64,000 nucleotides of DNA from Deuterostichococcus epilithicus (lineage: Eukaryota; Chlorophyta; Trebouxiophyceae; Prasiolales; Stichococcaceae): positions 62,001-126,000 of the forward strand of contig JAVTLE010000001.1 in NCBI GenBank assembly GCA_033439295.1. Reading direction: 5' to 3'. Numbering within the stretch: the stretch's first letter is position 1; each line of letters opens with the position of its first letter. Made by a program: the position numbers and the translations under genes. The notes below the pieces were generated by a model. The model had not been told where the DNA came from, did not search any database, and saw nothing but the letters and a program-made list of their open reading frames with translations. Below are positions 1 through 14,200 of the stretch, one piece after another.

Positions 1-3000
1 GTACGTCTTCCGCTTTGCGCAGATGCTGTTCCTGGCCTTCGCGGTGGCGACGCTGTTCCCCAAGCCGCGCATGACCTTCGACACTGTGGAGGGGGGCTCC
101 CTCCTCATTGGCGCCCTCTTGTGAGTGATCAGAAGTAGCCGCCTAAATATCCATCGATGTCGTCCGCCCATGCTGCATGCAGATTGCTGCGCATCACCAG
201 GCCAACTAGCGTGCGGGAGCGCTTCTTTCGGGTGTTGCCTGACGGCTTAGTCGCAGTTGGGTCGCCAGGCATCTGAACACACTGCATCTTTAAAAGCCTC
301 CCTCAGATAACTGACCGTGGTCGCGTCGATTCCGCTGTGCAGCTTTTCCATCCTGCAGTTCCTGTTTGACGGTGCGTCCTTGGCCCTCTATGATTTCCAC
401 ATGATCACTCGGCCTCTGCAGTCAAAATATTTCGGAGAAAGTCATGTTGTCGACTTGAACAGCCCTGCTGCAAGCGCAAGTCGACGTACAGTTGCAAGTG
501 TTTGAGGTTGACTCACAGTGTCTGAGTAAACACTGCAGCCATGACGGAGATGGTGCTGACAATCGAGCGCCTTCCTGTCTACTACAAGCAAATCGAGAAC
601 CGGTGCGCGTGCCTGGAGCACCTGTTGCACTGTCTATGGGTCGCACACCCAAATCATGAAGCCGCCTCTGTCGCTGCCACTGTGTTGCCAAGGCCATGCT
701 TTGCTACTTGTTTGCAGGTCTCCTCTGACAGCGTTGCCATGCAACCTGCAGGTTCTTCCCTTCGTGGTCTTACGTCCTGCCTACAACACTCATGAGGCTG
801 CCCTACTCCCTGACCCAGGTGCTATTGACGCCCTGCTTTCCCCATCCATATTGTTATGGCTTCAGCCAAAGGCGGATTCTCGCTGCCGCTGTTTCAAAAA
901 AGCGCTGGTCAAAAACAGCGCACTTGCTGGTTGCCTGGTCGCTGCTGCTGCACCGCACGCACAGTGCTCCTGCTGAGCATTCATGCTGCCACCAGTTGCC
1001 CCGTATCCTGCAGACCCCGGTGACGGCCTAGGTACACTGTGCAGGCTATCCTGTGGAGCGTGATCGTCTACTGGTCCGTTGGCCTCGCTCCCGAGGCCGG
1101 CAGGTGCGTGCGTCTGGTGCCGACCCTCATGACAGATAGCTGTGCGCAGACCAGCGTTTGCCGCCAAGGCACACATTGAGCCGGAGCCATCCGTCTGTCG
1201 CCAGCCCAGCCCAGCATGCAGGCTCCCTTGCGCACTCAAGCAAAGCGCTTGCTGAATCCGAGTGCAACTCTCGCACGTTGACTTGCAGGTTCTTCATCTT
1301 CGTGGCCATCCTGCTCATCATGCACCAGCTGGGCGTGGCCATGTTCCGCACGTTTGGCGCACTGTGCCGCTCTGAGACCGTGGCCAACACCTTCGGTGGG
1401 TCTCCGTGTATCATATATTTCCGGAGCTCTGGCCTGGTCATTCGGGGTGATAGTTTGCCTGAGAGATTAGGTGGTTGCGGGAGACCTCAGCAGGAGCGGG
1501 AGATTGCCGCGCCCGCTTCTGCAAAGTAAGGATTTAGGGTTCAACCTGCTTTCGCGCGCCCGCCGCTCCCGCCGCCCACAGTGCTGCAGCTGCGCGCCAC
1601 TCGGGGCCTGTGACATCATCGTGCAGCTGCCCATCACGATCCCCAGGCTGCGATCTGCGTCCTCAAACGCCTCTTCAAGCCTCCCACGAATGCTTGCTAC
1701 TCATTGCTGGCCCGCAGGCAGCTTTTTCTTTCTGTCTATCATGGTCCTGGGCGGCTTCGTGCTGGCCAAGCCCGACATCAAGATCTGGTGGAATTGGGCA
1801 TATTACGTCAGCCCGATCACGTATGCACAGGTGGGTCGCTGCCTCCTGGAACCCTTCGTGCCCTTACACCCTTTCTAGGTATAGAACCTCAGGGCCAGAT
1901 GCAGCCCTCCGCAAATGTTCCTCAGCCGCAATCGTTTCTGGCAGCCTGCCTGTCCTCGCCCATGCTGTGCATACGAGCTCGTAACCCTCCTCTGCTATGT
2001 TCGTGGTGTCTGCTTGGGCACACTGAGGTGGCGGCGGTGGCTGCCCTGTAGCGCATGTTGACGGCTGCACGGCACGGACCATGCATGAGCACTGTGCCGC
2101 CTGCCGCCGGCTGCTGGCCCTTGGACCGACGCTGTGCCATTCAACCAACCTGTAGAATGCCATCACGATCAACGAGTTTGCCGCCGGCCGGTGGGCAATC
2201 CCTGACGTCAACACCAACGCCGGCGGCCGAACAGTGGGCGACCAGATCCTGTTCACCCGCGGCATTCCCCTCGGTGCGTCACCGTCGTTGACTCCCCTCT
2301 CACCACGAAACCCCCCAAGCGTGTCCATTGTCTGACATGGGTGCAGCAGCGGTTTTTCTGCTGTCGAGGTCTCACCGTGCGGCACATCAGTTCGCCGCCT
2401 GTACCGCCTGTCATCGCCTCGGCGCGGCGCTTGCAGCAGCGCCTCAGGGCATCAGATAGCTGATGCGGCTCCAAACCCAACCCCTAGACCCTGAAAATCT
2501 GTGTGCAGGCCGCTTCTGGGTCCCGCTGTCCATTGGCGCCCTCATTGGCTTCGTGATCCTCTTCAACCTGCTGACCTGGGTCTTCCACGCGGTCCTCGGG
2601 GGTGCGCGTCGTCTCGCTGTTCCTTCGGTCTTGCAGGGCACGGACCCTGCTGCACAGCTGCACGCTCGCGAATCCGAGCTGCGCAGCCGTGGCTGTCTCC
2701 CTGCAAGTCTGCTTGCAGCGGCTGCAAACAGCTTCCGCAGCTCCTGCAGGGTGCGGTGCTGTGCCCTGCATCTGAGGCGTGGCGTCCGTTGTGCTGGCAC
2801 TGCCACTTTTGTGCGCCCCCAGCGGGTGTCCAACACCTTTCACTTTGAAGGCAAGTGGCGAGACACATCGCCGCACCTTAGCACGGAGCGGCACATGCAG
2901 GGAGGAGATGAGGATGCATGGAGCAACAGGCTGCTGTCGCAGTGATGTCCACTCCCAAGATCGCGGAATCTGTGTTGCCTGCAGCGTTGAACATGTCGCC

Positions 3001-6000
3001 GGGAATGATGACGGGGGACGATCTCCAGCTGAGATAACCAAAATCGGTGGTCTGTAGCATTGCATGCACTGGACGTCGAAACCTGTCTTCGAGGTGTCCC
3101 TTTCTCGTCCCGTGCAGCCCTGGACACGCCGCAGGGCATGGTGTCCGAGGAGAACCTGCAGGAGAAGGATCTCACCAAGTACGGCACGCACACCACACTC
3201 GGCGGCGAGGTGGTCACCGCCGACGGCACCAAGGGTGCGCGGCGCAGCTTCGCAGCCCCTGCACTGACGGACAAACTTTCTCAGCACTTGCCCGAGCCTC
3301 GCAATATCAGCTCCAGTGCATGAGTCAGAACTGGCATGCGTCGTTTGAGAGATTCATTGTTTCCTTTTCAATTGTTTCTTACCTTGGTAACCCATGTAAG
3401 CTGCCGGGACGGAGGGCGGACTCCCTGATGCAATGCCCTGCTGCCATGACTATGGCAAATCGTGTGCTGTGTCGCCTCTGCTACAGCGGCTCAGCCTGCG
3501 AGCTTCTTGCCACCTGGAAATGCTTGCTCAAGCTCAGCCGACCTCTGCGCAGACACGGCGCTGGAGGTCAGCCCGGCGCTGGTCGCCTCCGCCCGCTCCA
3601 TGGACCCTGCCGGCAGCCCCGCCACCAGCTGCCGCTCGCTCGGTGGGCGCCGCTCGGCGGAGAAGCCGCATGCCTCACTGCGCGACCTGGGCATGCAGGG
3701 CGTGCCAACCCGCCGCAAGTCGGTGCGTCGCACTCCCCGCTGCACCGGTTTGTCGACGAGTTCCCTGCTCTTGTCTGTTTTCAGCAGAAGCTGGCTGGGA
3801 CCCGCCTCGATCGCCTTGGCACAGCCTGATTCACCCCGATGCTGGCCGCAAAGATGTCTCAGGCTGGTTGCAGGATTGGTGGAGCGTGCTGCCACATACT
3901 GCATGGGAACGCACCGCGCTGACGTCGCCAGCTTGTCTATCCCCGCGCAGACCGACTCGCCACGCGCCGGCGAACCTGATGGCAGAGCTACCAATGGCGC
4001 AGCCGTCAATGGCGGCGCCGGAGTTGGCGATGGGACGGCAGAGGTGGTGGAACGGGGGATGGTGCTGCCATTCCAGCCTCTGGCGCTGACGTTTTCCAAC
4101 ATGCACTACTACGTGGCACTGCCAAAGGTGGGTTCAGGGGGGGTGTAGGGAAATGATATTGACGAGATCACGTGATATCCGATTCCGTGAGGGCTGCGCC
4201 GGACATGTGACGTCTCGTCGCCACTGCCCAGACTTGGCTCAGCTGCAGTGCTCGCGCGTGCGCTTCTGGTCGACCCTGCGCAAGGTGGCGTGGCGCGCAC
4301 AGGAGCACCTTGTGGAGCCATCACACTGCTTCACGACCATCGGGTGATGTCACCCTCGCTCGGCAAACTCCTACACCGAAGGGACTTTTGCGCCGCAGGA
4401 CGCCGACACGAGCGACCCCGACAAGCTGGGACCCAAGGTGTCCACGCCCCCGGATGGCAAGGCGCCCATGCTGGAGCTGCTATGCGGCATCTCCGGCGCC
4501 TTCCGCCCCGGTGTTCTGACCGCGCTCGTCGGAGTCAGCGGCGCCGGCAAAACGACTCTCATGGATGTGCTGGCCGGCCGCAAGACAGGTGTGTCGGTGT
4601 TGACTCACAGTCAAGTTGAAGTCATTTCCGAATCGGCCGAGGCTGCGCTGCGACGCTGCGGCAGCAGACAAGTGCTGCATCCAGACTTCCGAAACCCTAT
4701 GGGCACGATGCAGCCAGACGTTCTCGTCAGTGCTTGCAGGTTGCTTCTGTGGGAGTTCACTTCCCCCTTACATCGTCTAGACGTTGTTCTCCCTTGGAAC
4801 ACGTTGCATTTGGAGCGATCGTTTCTCAATATTGAGTGTGTTTTGCAGGCGGCGTCATCACCGGCGACATCCGCGTGGACGGCTTCCCAAAGGAGCAGGC
4901 CACCTTCGCCCGCGTAGCCGGCTATGTTGAACAGGTAGGCCAGCACTACCTCTCTGGCCGGCCCAGTTTCACACATGCCACCCATTCTCAATGCAGCCTA
5001 CACCAGGGTGACAGAATGTAGTTGACACATGTGTGGAACCACGCCTGCGCTTGCACATTCTGCGAATGTGTCCCTAGAAAAGAATGCCTTGGCAGATCTG
5101 CGTTGGCGGCACCAGTGCTCTGTGCCTGAGCAGTGAGCTGCCTGCTGCCCGCAGAACGACATCCACGCCCCCAAGGCGACCGTGCGGGAGTCGCTGCTGT
5201 TTTCGGCACGCCTGCGCTTTGGGCCGGAGGTCACCAACGAAACTGTTGCTGCCTTTGTGGACGAAGTACGCCGCTGTCGATTCTATCTTCACGATTTCCG
5301 CATCGAAAGCAGCCGCTTGTCAATGGGTCTCCATGGATTGCATCTGCGGCTGACATGTCTTGCGCCTGTCCGCGACCTCGCTTGTACCAGACAGAAACTG
5401 GCATTTACAAGGTGATAAGCCATGCTTACCTGGACCAAAAGCGACTGACGCCTGAAGCAGGTCATGGACCTGGTGGATCTATGAGAAATCGCTCCATCTA
5501 GACAGCTGCATGTGTCAAAGGCCATTTCAAATGCAATCACAGGTCATGGACCTGGTGGAGCTGCGTCCGATCCGAGATGCGCTGGTCGGCGAGCCGGGCG
5601 TGTCCGGGCTGTCGGTGGAGCAGCGCAAGCGGCTGACCATCGCGGTAGAGCTGGTGGCCAACCCCTCCATCGTCTTCATGGACGAGCCGACGTCGGGTGC
5701 GGCACTCACAGACTTGCAGCTGTCATCAGGTGTGCATAGATGCACCCTGTGCAGTCAGGAAGCTGGCCTGAAAGCCGATGGCTTCTGCTGCTGACGCTGA
5801 GCCGTGGGCCTTTCGGCTGCGGACGCAGCGGCAGCGGCGGACCCATCCGCCAGCATGGTGCCGGCGGCGTGCTGTGCCAGTGCCGGTGCCTGGCGGCCAG
5901 ACTGGTATGCAGTCCACGAATGGCAACCCTGAACCGATAGACCCTCTGAACTGCTGCAGGCCTGGACGCACGGGCGGCGGCCATCGTGATGCGTGCGGTG

Positions 6001-9000
6001 CGCAACACCGTCAACACAGGGCGCACCGTCGTCTGCACCATCCACCAGCCATCCATCGAGATTTTCGAGTCCTTCGACGAGCTGCTGGTTGGTCCCTGCT
6101 GCGCTGTGCTGCATCCGTTCGGCATGCGTGATGGGATGCGACATGTTCATCTGCGTTCCAGAGGACGAAAATCGTGTTTTGGATGCCAACTTTCCTCGTT
6201 GAATCGCTCAGCATGCCTGCGGCTGCCGCTCGCCCCCGTTCACCAAGCCGCCACCAAACGTCAGAGGAGAGGCGTGGTCTATCACGTACAAGTCTCGCTA
6301 ACTTGCAAGGCAATGTTCGGGGCTGCTCCTGAGATGCAGTGCTTCCTCGCTTTCCGTGCAGTTGCTGAAGCGTGGCGGCGAAGTCATCTACATGGGCCCA
6401 TTGGGGGAGCGCTCGACGCACATGGTTGAATACTTCCAGAACATCCAGGGCGTCACGCCCATCCGAGACGGCATTAACCCTGCCACCTGGGTGAGTGGTG
6501 GCGCCCGCGCCTACTCCACTTGCTGGCGGTTTGGCTCGTATGGAATGGCCCCATGACTGGAAATTGCTGAGTTGACACTACCACCAGCAAAAGTGCACCT
6601 CAGCAGACGGCTGCACTCCCCAACTGCAGCCCTCACCTTCTGCCTGGCTGCGGGTGGCTGCTGTAAAAGATGGACGCTGAGAAGCCTGGCCTGCCTGGGT
6701 TAGGTCCTGGAGGTGACGATGCCGGGCGCGGAGGCTCGCCTGCAGCTGGACTTTGCCGAGCAGTTCCGCAACAGCGAGCTGTCCAGGTGCGGACAGCCTG
6801 CGAACTGTGTTTCAAGATGTGAATCGCACCACCAACCCAAGTAATCCACAAACCCGTTCGAGTGCTCAACCCATTCCTGATCGCAGGCGCAATGACAAGA
6901 TGATCGAAGAGTTGAGTGTGCCGGCAGAGGGCGCCGAGCCGCTGCATTTCAACAGCCTGCACCCGCAGGTGGGGGTGCACACCTGTCAGCGTCCGGCTAT
7001 TTGGGTGCACTATTGCTGCCATGTTCTCCTGCCGGGTCCTGTGAGCCGGTGCTGTTGTAGCAGCAGCTGCTGCTGTTGCTGCTGCTGCTGCTGCCGCTGC
7101 TGATGATGATGATGATGAACCGCGCATTGCAGCCCGCACTGCATTGGACAAACATGAGCTTGTTGCGCATGATCCAGCTGTGGCTCAACCTCGTGAGTGT
7201 GCCCCGCAGTCGTCCTTCAGCCAGTTCCGGCTGCTGCTGCAGCGAAACTTCAGGACCTACTGGCGCAGCCCGCCGTGCGTCCCTTTCTCACTTGTGACAT
7301 TAGCAGTATTTGCACGTCTGTTTTGTATGAAGTTGCTGTGTCTCAGGACCCATGTGCTCTGTGTCAAGCGCCTGTTGGCGGCCCTGTCGCTGCACAATGC
7401 ATTGTGCGGCCAGAAAGCTGCAGCCAAAGTTGCTACAAGTTATGCCGGCCACTCCTATAGACACTTCGCTGTTGCACTCTGGCATGATGGAGCCCCTTCG
7501 TGATGCTGCAGGTACAACGGCGTGCGCTACTTCTCAACGACCACCATCGGCCTCCTGCTGGGGTCCATCTTCTGGCAGATTGGCGACAAGACGTGCGCAC
7601 GCGCCTGCAGTCCGTGCCCGGCTCCATGCATACGCATCATGCCTCATCATTCCGTAGCTGCGCCGTTGCATGTCTCTGCGCCGCTGCATGCGTGTTGCAA
7701 CGGTATCAGTTGGCGCAGGAGTCCTGGGGGTTTGGTGCCCATGCAGTGCCTATGCAAGCCCCGCTGCAGGTCGCATCCTCCGCTTCCCCTGTTTGCTGCT
7801 GATTGTATCGATATTGCTCCTTTGGCAATGCAGAGACGTGGTCCAGGACGTGCTCAACATCCTGGGCAGCCTGTATGTCGCCATACTGTTCATCGGCATC
7901 ATCAACTCCATGACGTGCGAAGCCGCCCCTCCCTCGTCCTGTTTCGCTGCATAATATGTGGCTTCTCCCGCCCTGTGCAGTCCTCGCCGCCTGCATCTCT
8001 AGCGCCGGCTGAGGTGCCGCAAGGTGCGTGCTCTGTCACGTACAGAAGCCCTGAAGCTGAAAGTCGTTGTCTGTCACCCTCTCCCCTGCAGGGTGCAGCC
8101 GGTGGTGGGCGCCGAGAGGCCGGTCTTCTTCCGCGAGCAGGCAGCCGGCATGTACAGCGTGCTGCCCTTCAACCTTGCTCAGGTTCGTGGATCCTGCAAT
8201 CCTTTCGTCGGCTTCAGGCCTTCAAATGTCTCTGCCCAAGCAGGCGTACACCCAGACTTCCTTCCACATTACCCACCAGTTGCACATGGCGGCTGCTGAC
8301 GGCTGGTCGGCCTTGGCGCTGTGACTGGTGGTGTAGCTGCCACACAGAATGTGAAGGTGTGCCAAACGCTGCGAAAGGCAGAACTTACATGTTCTCCTGC
8401 CAACCTTGCGGCACGCAGCTGGTGGTGGAGCTGCCTTACAACCTGGTTCAGGTCTCTGTTTACTGCCTCATCACCTTCTTCATGATCGGTGCGCTTCTTC
8501 CGCACACTCTGATGCAATTATAGCTTCCAACCTTCCTTCTTCTGGTTCACCTTCCAATGCCTGCTGCTCTCTCTCACCTGATGCTGCCTCGTCTGCCCTC
8601 ACCACTGATGTGCAGAACTTGATACTGCCAATGCCGCTGATGCATGGGCTCCAGATGTATATTATTATTATTAAAAAAGAAAAAATTAAAAAAAATCCGT
8701 CTCTAGGGGTGTGCTGAACCCGAGCTGCTGTGAACTTCTTGAGGGGTGTGCTGAACCCGAGCTGCTGTGAACTTCTTCATACACAGGCTTCGAGATCACC
8801 TTCGTGAAGTTTGCATGGTACTGGCTCATCACGCTGCTGACGCTCATCCTCTTCACTGCCTACGGTGCGCCGCTTTCGCTGCGCCGCTTGCTCCCTTGTT
8901 GCTCCTGCCGTGCACCAGTCGCTGCCGCGCCGCGCCACACGCTGTCCCCAGGAGAATTGCTGCGATCACATCATATACAGGTCATATGGCCAGATGCGAC

Positions 9001-10411
9001 GCCATCAAAATCATCAAGCTCGGCATGCTCGTTTGACCGCAGGTCTGATGGCGGTGTCGCTGACGCCCAATGTGCCTGTGGCCAACGTGCTGTCATCCAC
9101 CTTCTACGGCTTTTGGAACCTGGTGCTCTTTCGCCCGAGTGCATTCCCAGACCTCCCGAGACTGATGTCAGCGACCCTGGCTGTCGCAACCGTCAGCCGA
9201 CTGACGGCATCAGCATGCGCAGCTGCTCTGGGGCGACTGCGGCACCGTGTAAACGAGTTGTTGTAAGGCACCGCGAGTGAAGCCCTGACTTTCGTTGTGC
9301 TTGATCTTCTGCACAGCTGGCCGGTTTCATTATTCCGGCGTCAGCAATCCCCGGGTGGTGGATCTGGTGCGTGCTGAATATGTCAGGCTGAAGTTGCAGC
9401 TGAAGTCTGGCGCAACTGCTGCGCCACAGGATCTGTGTCCACACTCGAGCCTTCACGAGCTCGCTCATTGAGCCATGCACCCTTCCTGATCTGGCAATGT
9501 TGTTCCTGCAGGATGTACTACATCAACCCAGGTGAGCATGCAGTCTTGAGGCCTCCTCTTGCAGCACTTGTGCCCAGTTCGTTGCACGAACAGGGTAGCC
9601 ATGGTGCACCGGTAGGCGCTGCCGGCACGCCAGCCATCACTGGCCCACGGTCTCCGACATTCAATCGATCCAATGTGTCTCACACAGTGGCCTGGGCGCT
9701 GTACGGCATCATCGTGACGCAGCTGGGCGACTTCGATGATCGCCTCATTAAGCAGACAGATGGCTCCTTCAAGTCCGTGCCGGAGTTCCTGGAAGGTGCG
9801 GCAGGAATCTGCAGCAGCATTGCACTGCTGCCACGCCTCAACAACACTTATGGAGGAGTGAGGTTCGTTTGGAATCAAACAGCGCATATCTGAGGTTGCC
9901 GCATCTTCGATGCTTGCCCATGGCGGTTTAAAGGCACCGGCTTTTGAGCCTTGGCCCGATTTGCTGCTGCAGATACCTTCAAGTACAAGTGCGTGTTCTG
10001 AGAACACTGCCATGCCGCCCCCCATTCGAGTGGTTGCTTCACCACAGCCTTGCGGTGACCACCCTGCTTGCTGCACACCTGCTTGAAGGCCAATTTCTGA
10101 ACCACGCATTTCTGAACCACGCATGAAGATTTGTGCATCGACCAAATCAGGTACAGCATGCGCGGCTGGATCGTGCTCATCCTGGCGGGCTTTGCCTTCT
10201 TCTTCGCCATGATCTCTGCAATTGCCCAGAAGGTGCTCCCCGGTTCTGCAGACCTATGTGTCGTCCGCCCAAATGCGTCCTCTGCCCATATGCTTTTGCT
10301 TGCAGATCCGCTGTTGATGGCAATGCAGCGTCTGCTGCAGAGCGTGCCCTCACCTTAATGAGACGATTACTTTATTCGATCCTGCAGATCCTCAAATTCC
10401 AGATGCGTTAG
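1..10411 (+). CDS. PDR-type (full-size ABCG) ABC transporter, 3' part
   Basis: Multi-exon gene entering from the left edge; its first nucleotide-binding domain lies outside the window. It is an ATP-driven exporter, usually in the plasma membrane; the substrate cannot be read from sequence. The first membrane domain is in exons at about 2-120 ([18 protein letters not shown]), 541-600 (RLPVYYKQ), 752-820, 1041-1102, 1290-1396 ([18 protein letters not shown]), 1721-1830 ([20 protein letters not shown]), 2157-2275 and 2509-2601. A linker follows (3117-4129). The second nucleotide-binding domain spans 4369-6490: Walker [10 protein letters not shown], signature LSVEQRKRL near 5610, Walker [12 protein letters not shown] near 5665-5697, switch CTIHQPS near 6040. 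The second membrane domain runs from [11 protein letters not shown] (about 7240) to the end, with [19 protein letters not shown], the family hallmark, at about 8100-8160. The last exon ends ILKFQMR with TAG at 10409-10411, like other PDR proteins. Every exon checked lies between usable GT and AG sites and no break was seen. Family assignment is very secure. Confidence 0.93.
7050..7117. repeat. CTG then GAT trinucleotide microsatellite
   Basis: A run of CTG/CAG triplets (to about 7101) passes directly into a run of GAT triplets (about 7101-7117). It sits in an intron of the ABC transporter, between the exon ending near 6968 and the one starting near 7210. Confidence 0.85.
8705..8777 (+). repeat. 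37-bp tandem duplication in an ABC-transporter intron
   Basis: The unit that begins aggggtgtgctgaacccgag at 8705 is repeated at 8742, two nearly identical copies in direct tandem. It lies just before the 3' splice site of the exon that starts near 8787 and directly after a very A+T-rich stretch (about 8661-8697), unusual in this G+C-rich window. Confidence 0.9.
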
Positions 10412-11269
10412 AAGCACTGGTCTCAGCGTGAGGGGATGTGCATCCGCTTGCCGATGGCTGCGAGGCATTGTCGAACTTTGGAGGGGTGGAAGCACGCTAT
10501 GTTGATGTGAGAGCTCTGCCTGAAATTGCCCGGGGATCAAATTTCAGTAGCACTCCTCCCTCAGCTTGCCATCGCAATCGGAACTGAAGTTCGCATTTGA
10601 AGTATGGAAGTCGGTATCGGTTGGCTGTCTAACTGTTCTGCCTCTGTTGCGAACTAGCAAACCGTTACTGATGATGCGAATGCAAAATGAAACTCGGCGG
10701 AATGTAGAATGCCTACATGCATTCCCGAGTTCTACAACGCAGCTCCTCCACCCGCATTGGATTGCTGAGAAACATCAGGCTTCTGTCGTAAGTTTCTGTG
10801 ATTGGAGCTTGCAGACATTGTGCAGTAGCGTGGCGGCAGGAGTTAGAATTACTCCGGAAGCTCTGTTTTGTGCCTATGCGAACAAGGATGATTGACAAGC
10901 TCAAAAGTATTTCATGAAAGATCATGAACAGCTGATCAAAGCTGCAGCGCGAGCTCACGCGAAAATGCACTCTGGGGCGCTGGAACTGCAAAGCGCGTAA
11001 GCTGCATGCCCGCCAGTAGTGGCAACTGCCGGCAGCTTCAGCCATGGCGGGCCGGGTCCTATCCTCACTTGCTGCAGGGTTGCTGGCAAGGCCGGCTCAT
11101 GCAACATGGCCGGCTGATACTGCATTAGGCGGCTGCGCACTGGCGGTGTGGTATTTGCCAATATTGACCGGCCGCTGCCGACAGATGCTCGCGCTTTTGG
11201 CTCATAGTCTTTGCGGTGAACCACCATCCAGTTGGCATTGCTGGAGTCGTAGAGCGTTGTAGGGGATGT
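10412..11269. other. Convergent intergenic region, no gene recognised
   Basis: It lies between the 3' ends of the ABC transporter (+) and citrate synthase (-). Reading frames here are short and show no family motif. It should hold both 3' untranslated regions. Confidence 0.6.
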
Positions 11270-14200
11270 CTATTTGACGTGGGCGTCAATCCAGTCCATC
11301 GTCATTGACTTAGGTCTTTCTATGGGTAACCCAAGTGCGCGGCTCCAGACGCCCTGTCAGCATGCAAAAGCGACATCTTTAGCAACGCCTAGAAAGCTCC
11401 CCGGAAAGGCTGGCACGGCTAATGTGGGTGTCTAGTTGCCAGCAGTCATGCGGCGAACAATGCAACTTGAACCCTAAAAACCCCCCAGGAGTAGCGCACC
11501 TACAGCACAAGCAGCACAGGCAGGAACATGCAAGGTGCTTGCCCATCATCACCCGCCAATGTTGCGGACAAGACACACATGTGAGCGGTGCTGTCTCGGG
11601 CATTTGCTGGTGAGGAGGACACGGCACAACGCCGCGTCCCGTGACGCCACCTCGCCTCATGTGCTCAGCAGGTCACTCCCCGGGACTGACACAGGCTCCG
11701 GAACCGGTGACCGATATTATGAAGTAGGATCCTGGCTGCGGCTAGATGCTGCTGCCAGGTTCCGGAGTCCCGGAAAGGCAGCCACACCTGGGACAGGACG
11801 CCAATAGCGCGCGAGACGCCAAAGAGCACGGTGTAAAAGTTGGCCTCCTTCATGCCGTAGTACTGCAGCAGCACCCCCGAGTGCGCGTCCACGTTGGGCC
11901 ACGGGTTCTTCACCTGCGCACGCAGGGTTCAGGGGTTCAGACAAGCGCTGCTGGATCACCGGCACGCACGGAAACATTGTTCCGTCTTACCATGCAGGTG
12001 GAGGCGAGAGAACGTGGGGCTCCGTGTTCAATGGCAGCCGCCACCGAAGAAGTTTGCTCACGGCTGATGGATGCATGCAAAGGCTGCGTGAAGTCCTGGC
12101 CTCACATGCACCGGCTCACAATTCCGCCGGCTGGTCTGCTGCGACCTCAGTCGGTAGCAAAGTGAGGCGGAAAGCACAGAGGTCGCACCTTGCCGCCGGC
12201 GGTGAGCACCGGGGGGACCACCTCGTAGAACAGGGACACCAGCTTGAAGAGCGGGTCGTCCGGCAGGTGCTTCTGCGCGAAGTCGCGCTGCGCCATGTAC
12301 CGAGGGTCCTGTGCGGCGCAGGAGGCGGCGAGGCACGTCAGTGTTTGCGTCGCCACGGCGCATGCTTGCTTGTGCGGGTCGGCGGCGGCAACGGGACAGC
12401 GGCTCCACCACTGATGCAGGGTCGTGCAGCAGCGTACGTCGGGGCCTGGCAGGGCAGCTGCTCGGTGCAGGGCTGGAGAGCGGCTGGCCGGGCAGCACCA
12501 TCAAGCAGGGCGGCGGCGCGGCCGCGGGCAGGCGCCTCCAAAACCCTGCCAAAGGCAGCAAAGAAGCAAAAAAGAGGAAGAAGGAAGGAGGAAGAAGGAA
12601 GAAGGAAAGAGGAAATAGGAAGGAGGAAAGAGGAGGTCCTCACCGTCTTGCGCAGCACGGCGTGGCCGAAGCCGGGCACCACCTTGCCGCTGGACAGCGT
12701 CTTCTCCGTGAATGCCTTGACATCCTCCTTGGAGGGGTCATCGCCCAGCTGCACGACGAGGAGACACGGCCGATCAGGCCGCAATGCATGTTGGACCGGG
12801 TTGCAAGCCGCCGAGCAGCGTTTTCTCCTCGCATGCCGTGGCGCTGTCCTTCAGGATATGCAACCGTCATTCAGATCATGCAACTGTGTGTACGGACACG
12901 CGCCTTCCTCCACACCTCGGCCTTGACATCCGGGGAGCCAGTGCAGCACCTCGTGGACGGCCCCGCCCATGCAGCGGTGTCTCCCTTCAGGCTCCACCAT
13001 GTGCAGGCCATAACCGAGGCACGCACGAGTTCTGTGAGCACACACCTCGGCCTTGACGTCCATGAGCCAGCGCAGCACCTCCTGGTTGGCCAGCCCGTGC
13101 AGCGGCCCCGCCAGGCCATTGAGCCCCGCGGAGAAGGAGTAGTACGGGTCGCTCAGGGCGCTGCCCACCAGGTGCGTGGCGTGCGCGCTCACGTTGCCGC
13201 CCTGCAGAGCGCATGCAGCGTAACATGCTGCAAAAGGTTTCGAAAGCAATGGCGCTGCCTACGCAGGTGTGCCTTCGGTGCGAAGGGCGGGCACAGCTGG
13301 GGAAGTGCACCGGCTGTTCTGACTGGCGCGTTTCGCAACCGGCGCCACAGAGCAGCTGTTGTGGTTCCGAGCACTGCCGCCGCGACGGCATGCAGTGCTT
13401 GGAGCGACGCAGCGCAGCTGCTCTGTGCTGGCGTGCACCGGGCATGCAGTTCGATCCTGCTCACAACACGCTGCGGCAGTGGGCATCCAGACACGGCGCA
13501 CAGTGCCCTCGTCACCTCGTGGTCGGTGTGGATGGTCTGGTACAGCCGCATCATCTCCTTTGCGCCCTCGTCCTCGAAGCCTGCGCGTAGGGTTTAGGGT
13601 TCAGCCCGCGGCAGCGGTTGTGGCCCGCAGTCAGTGCGTTGGGGGGGCCAGTGCAGGTGCGCGCTGGGAAGGACGCAACAGCCGCAGCCCAGCTCACGCT
13701 CAGAGGCGCAGTGCATGCTACCTCCGCGCCCGGGGCATGCATCGGCATGCCGCGGCGCTGCAACACATGCGCACGGGCTCTGCCAGAGCTTTCCACAATC
13801 CTCCCACGACCGCTGCAGCCGGGCACCCACAGCCCAGACAGGCGCACGTGCACCCAGCGCCGCCACTCACATGCATGCACGCTGCTCACACCCCAGCGCC
13901 GGTGGCATTTGCTGGCTCTAGGCAGTTTGCGCCAGAGCAGCACGGCTGGTTTGGATAAGCAGCGTTTCTCAGACAATGATGTTTCATTATAGCCATCAAT
14001 CACCCATCATGTGCGACAGGTTGGCGGCCCAGTCCAGGGACGCGTCCGGCTCGCGGGCTGAGTCGGAGTGGTAGGTGCTCCTGTAGATGTGCGCGGCGAT
14101 CGCGGGGAGCTTCGCGATCAGATTTAAGGAGTCCTCCAGCACCTGGGATATGGCAGATGAGCTAATGATGAGGAGTCAGGAAATACAAGAAGCGTGGTAG

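Noticed and set aside
11064-11269. Minus-strand frame reading NANWMVVHRKDYEPKARA just past the citrate synthase stop
   Set aside because: It lies downstream of the true last exon, has no splice support and matches no family I know.
11665-11915. Citrate synthase C-terminus read straight on past GVLSQ
   Set aside because: That frame loses family similarity at CAG/GTGTGG, a splice donor. The conserved C-terminus ([14 protein letters not shown]) is in a separate exon at 11270-11353.
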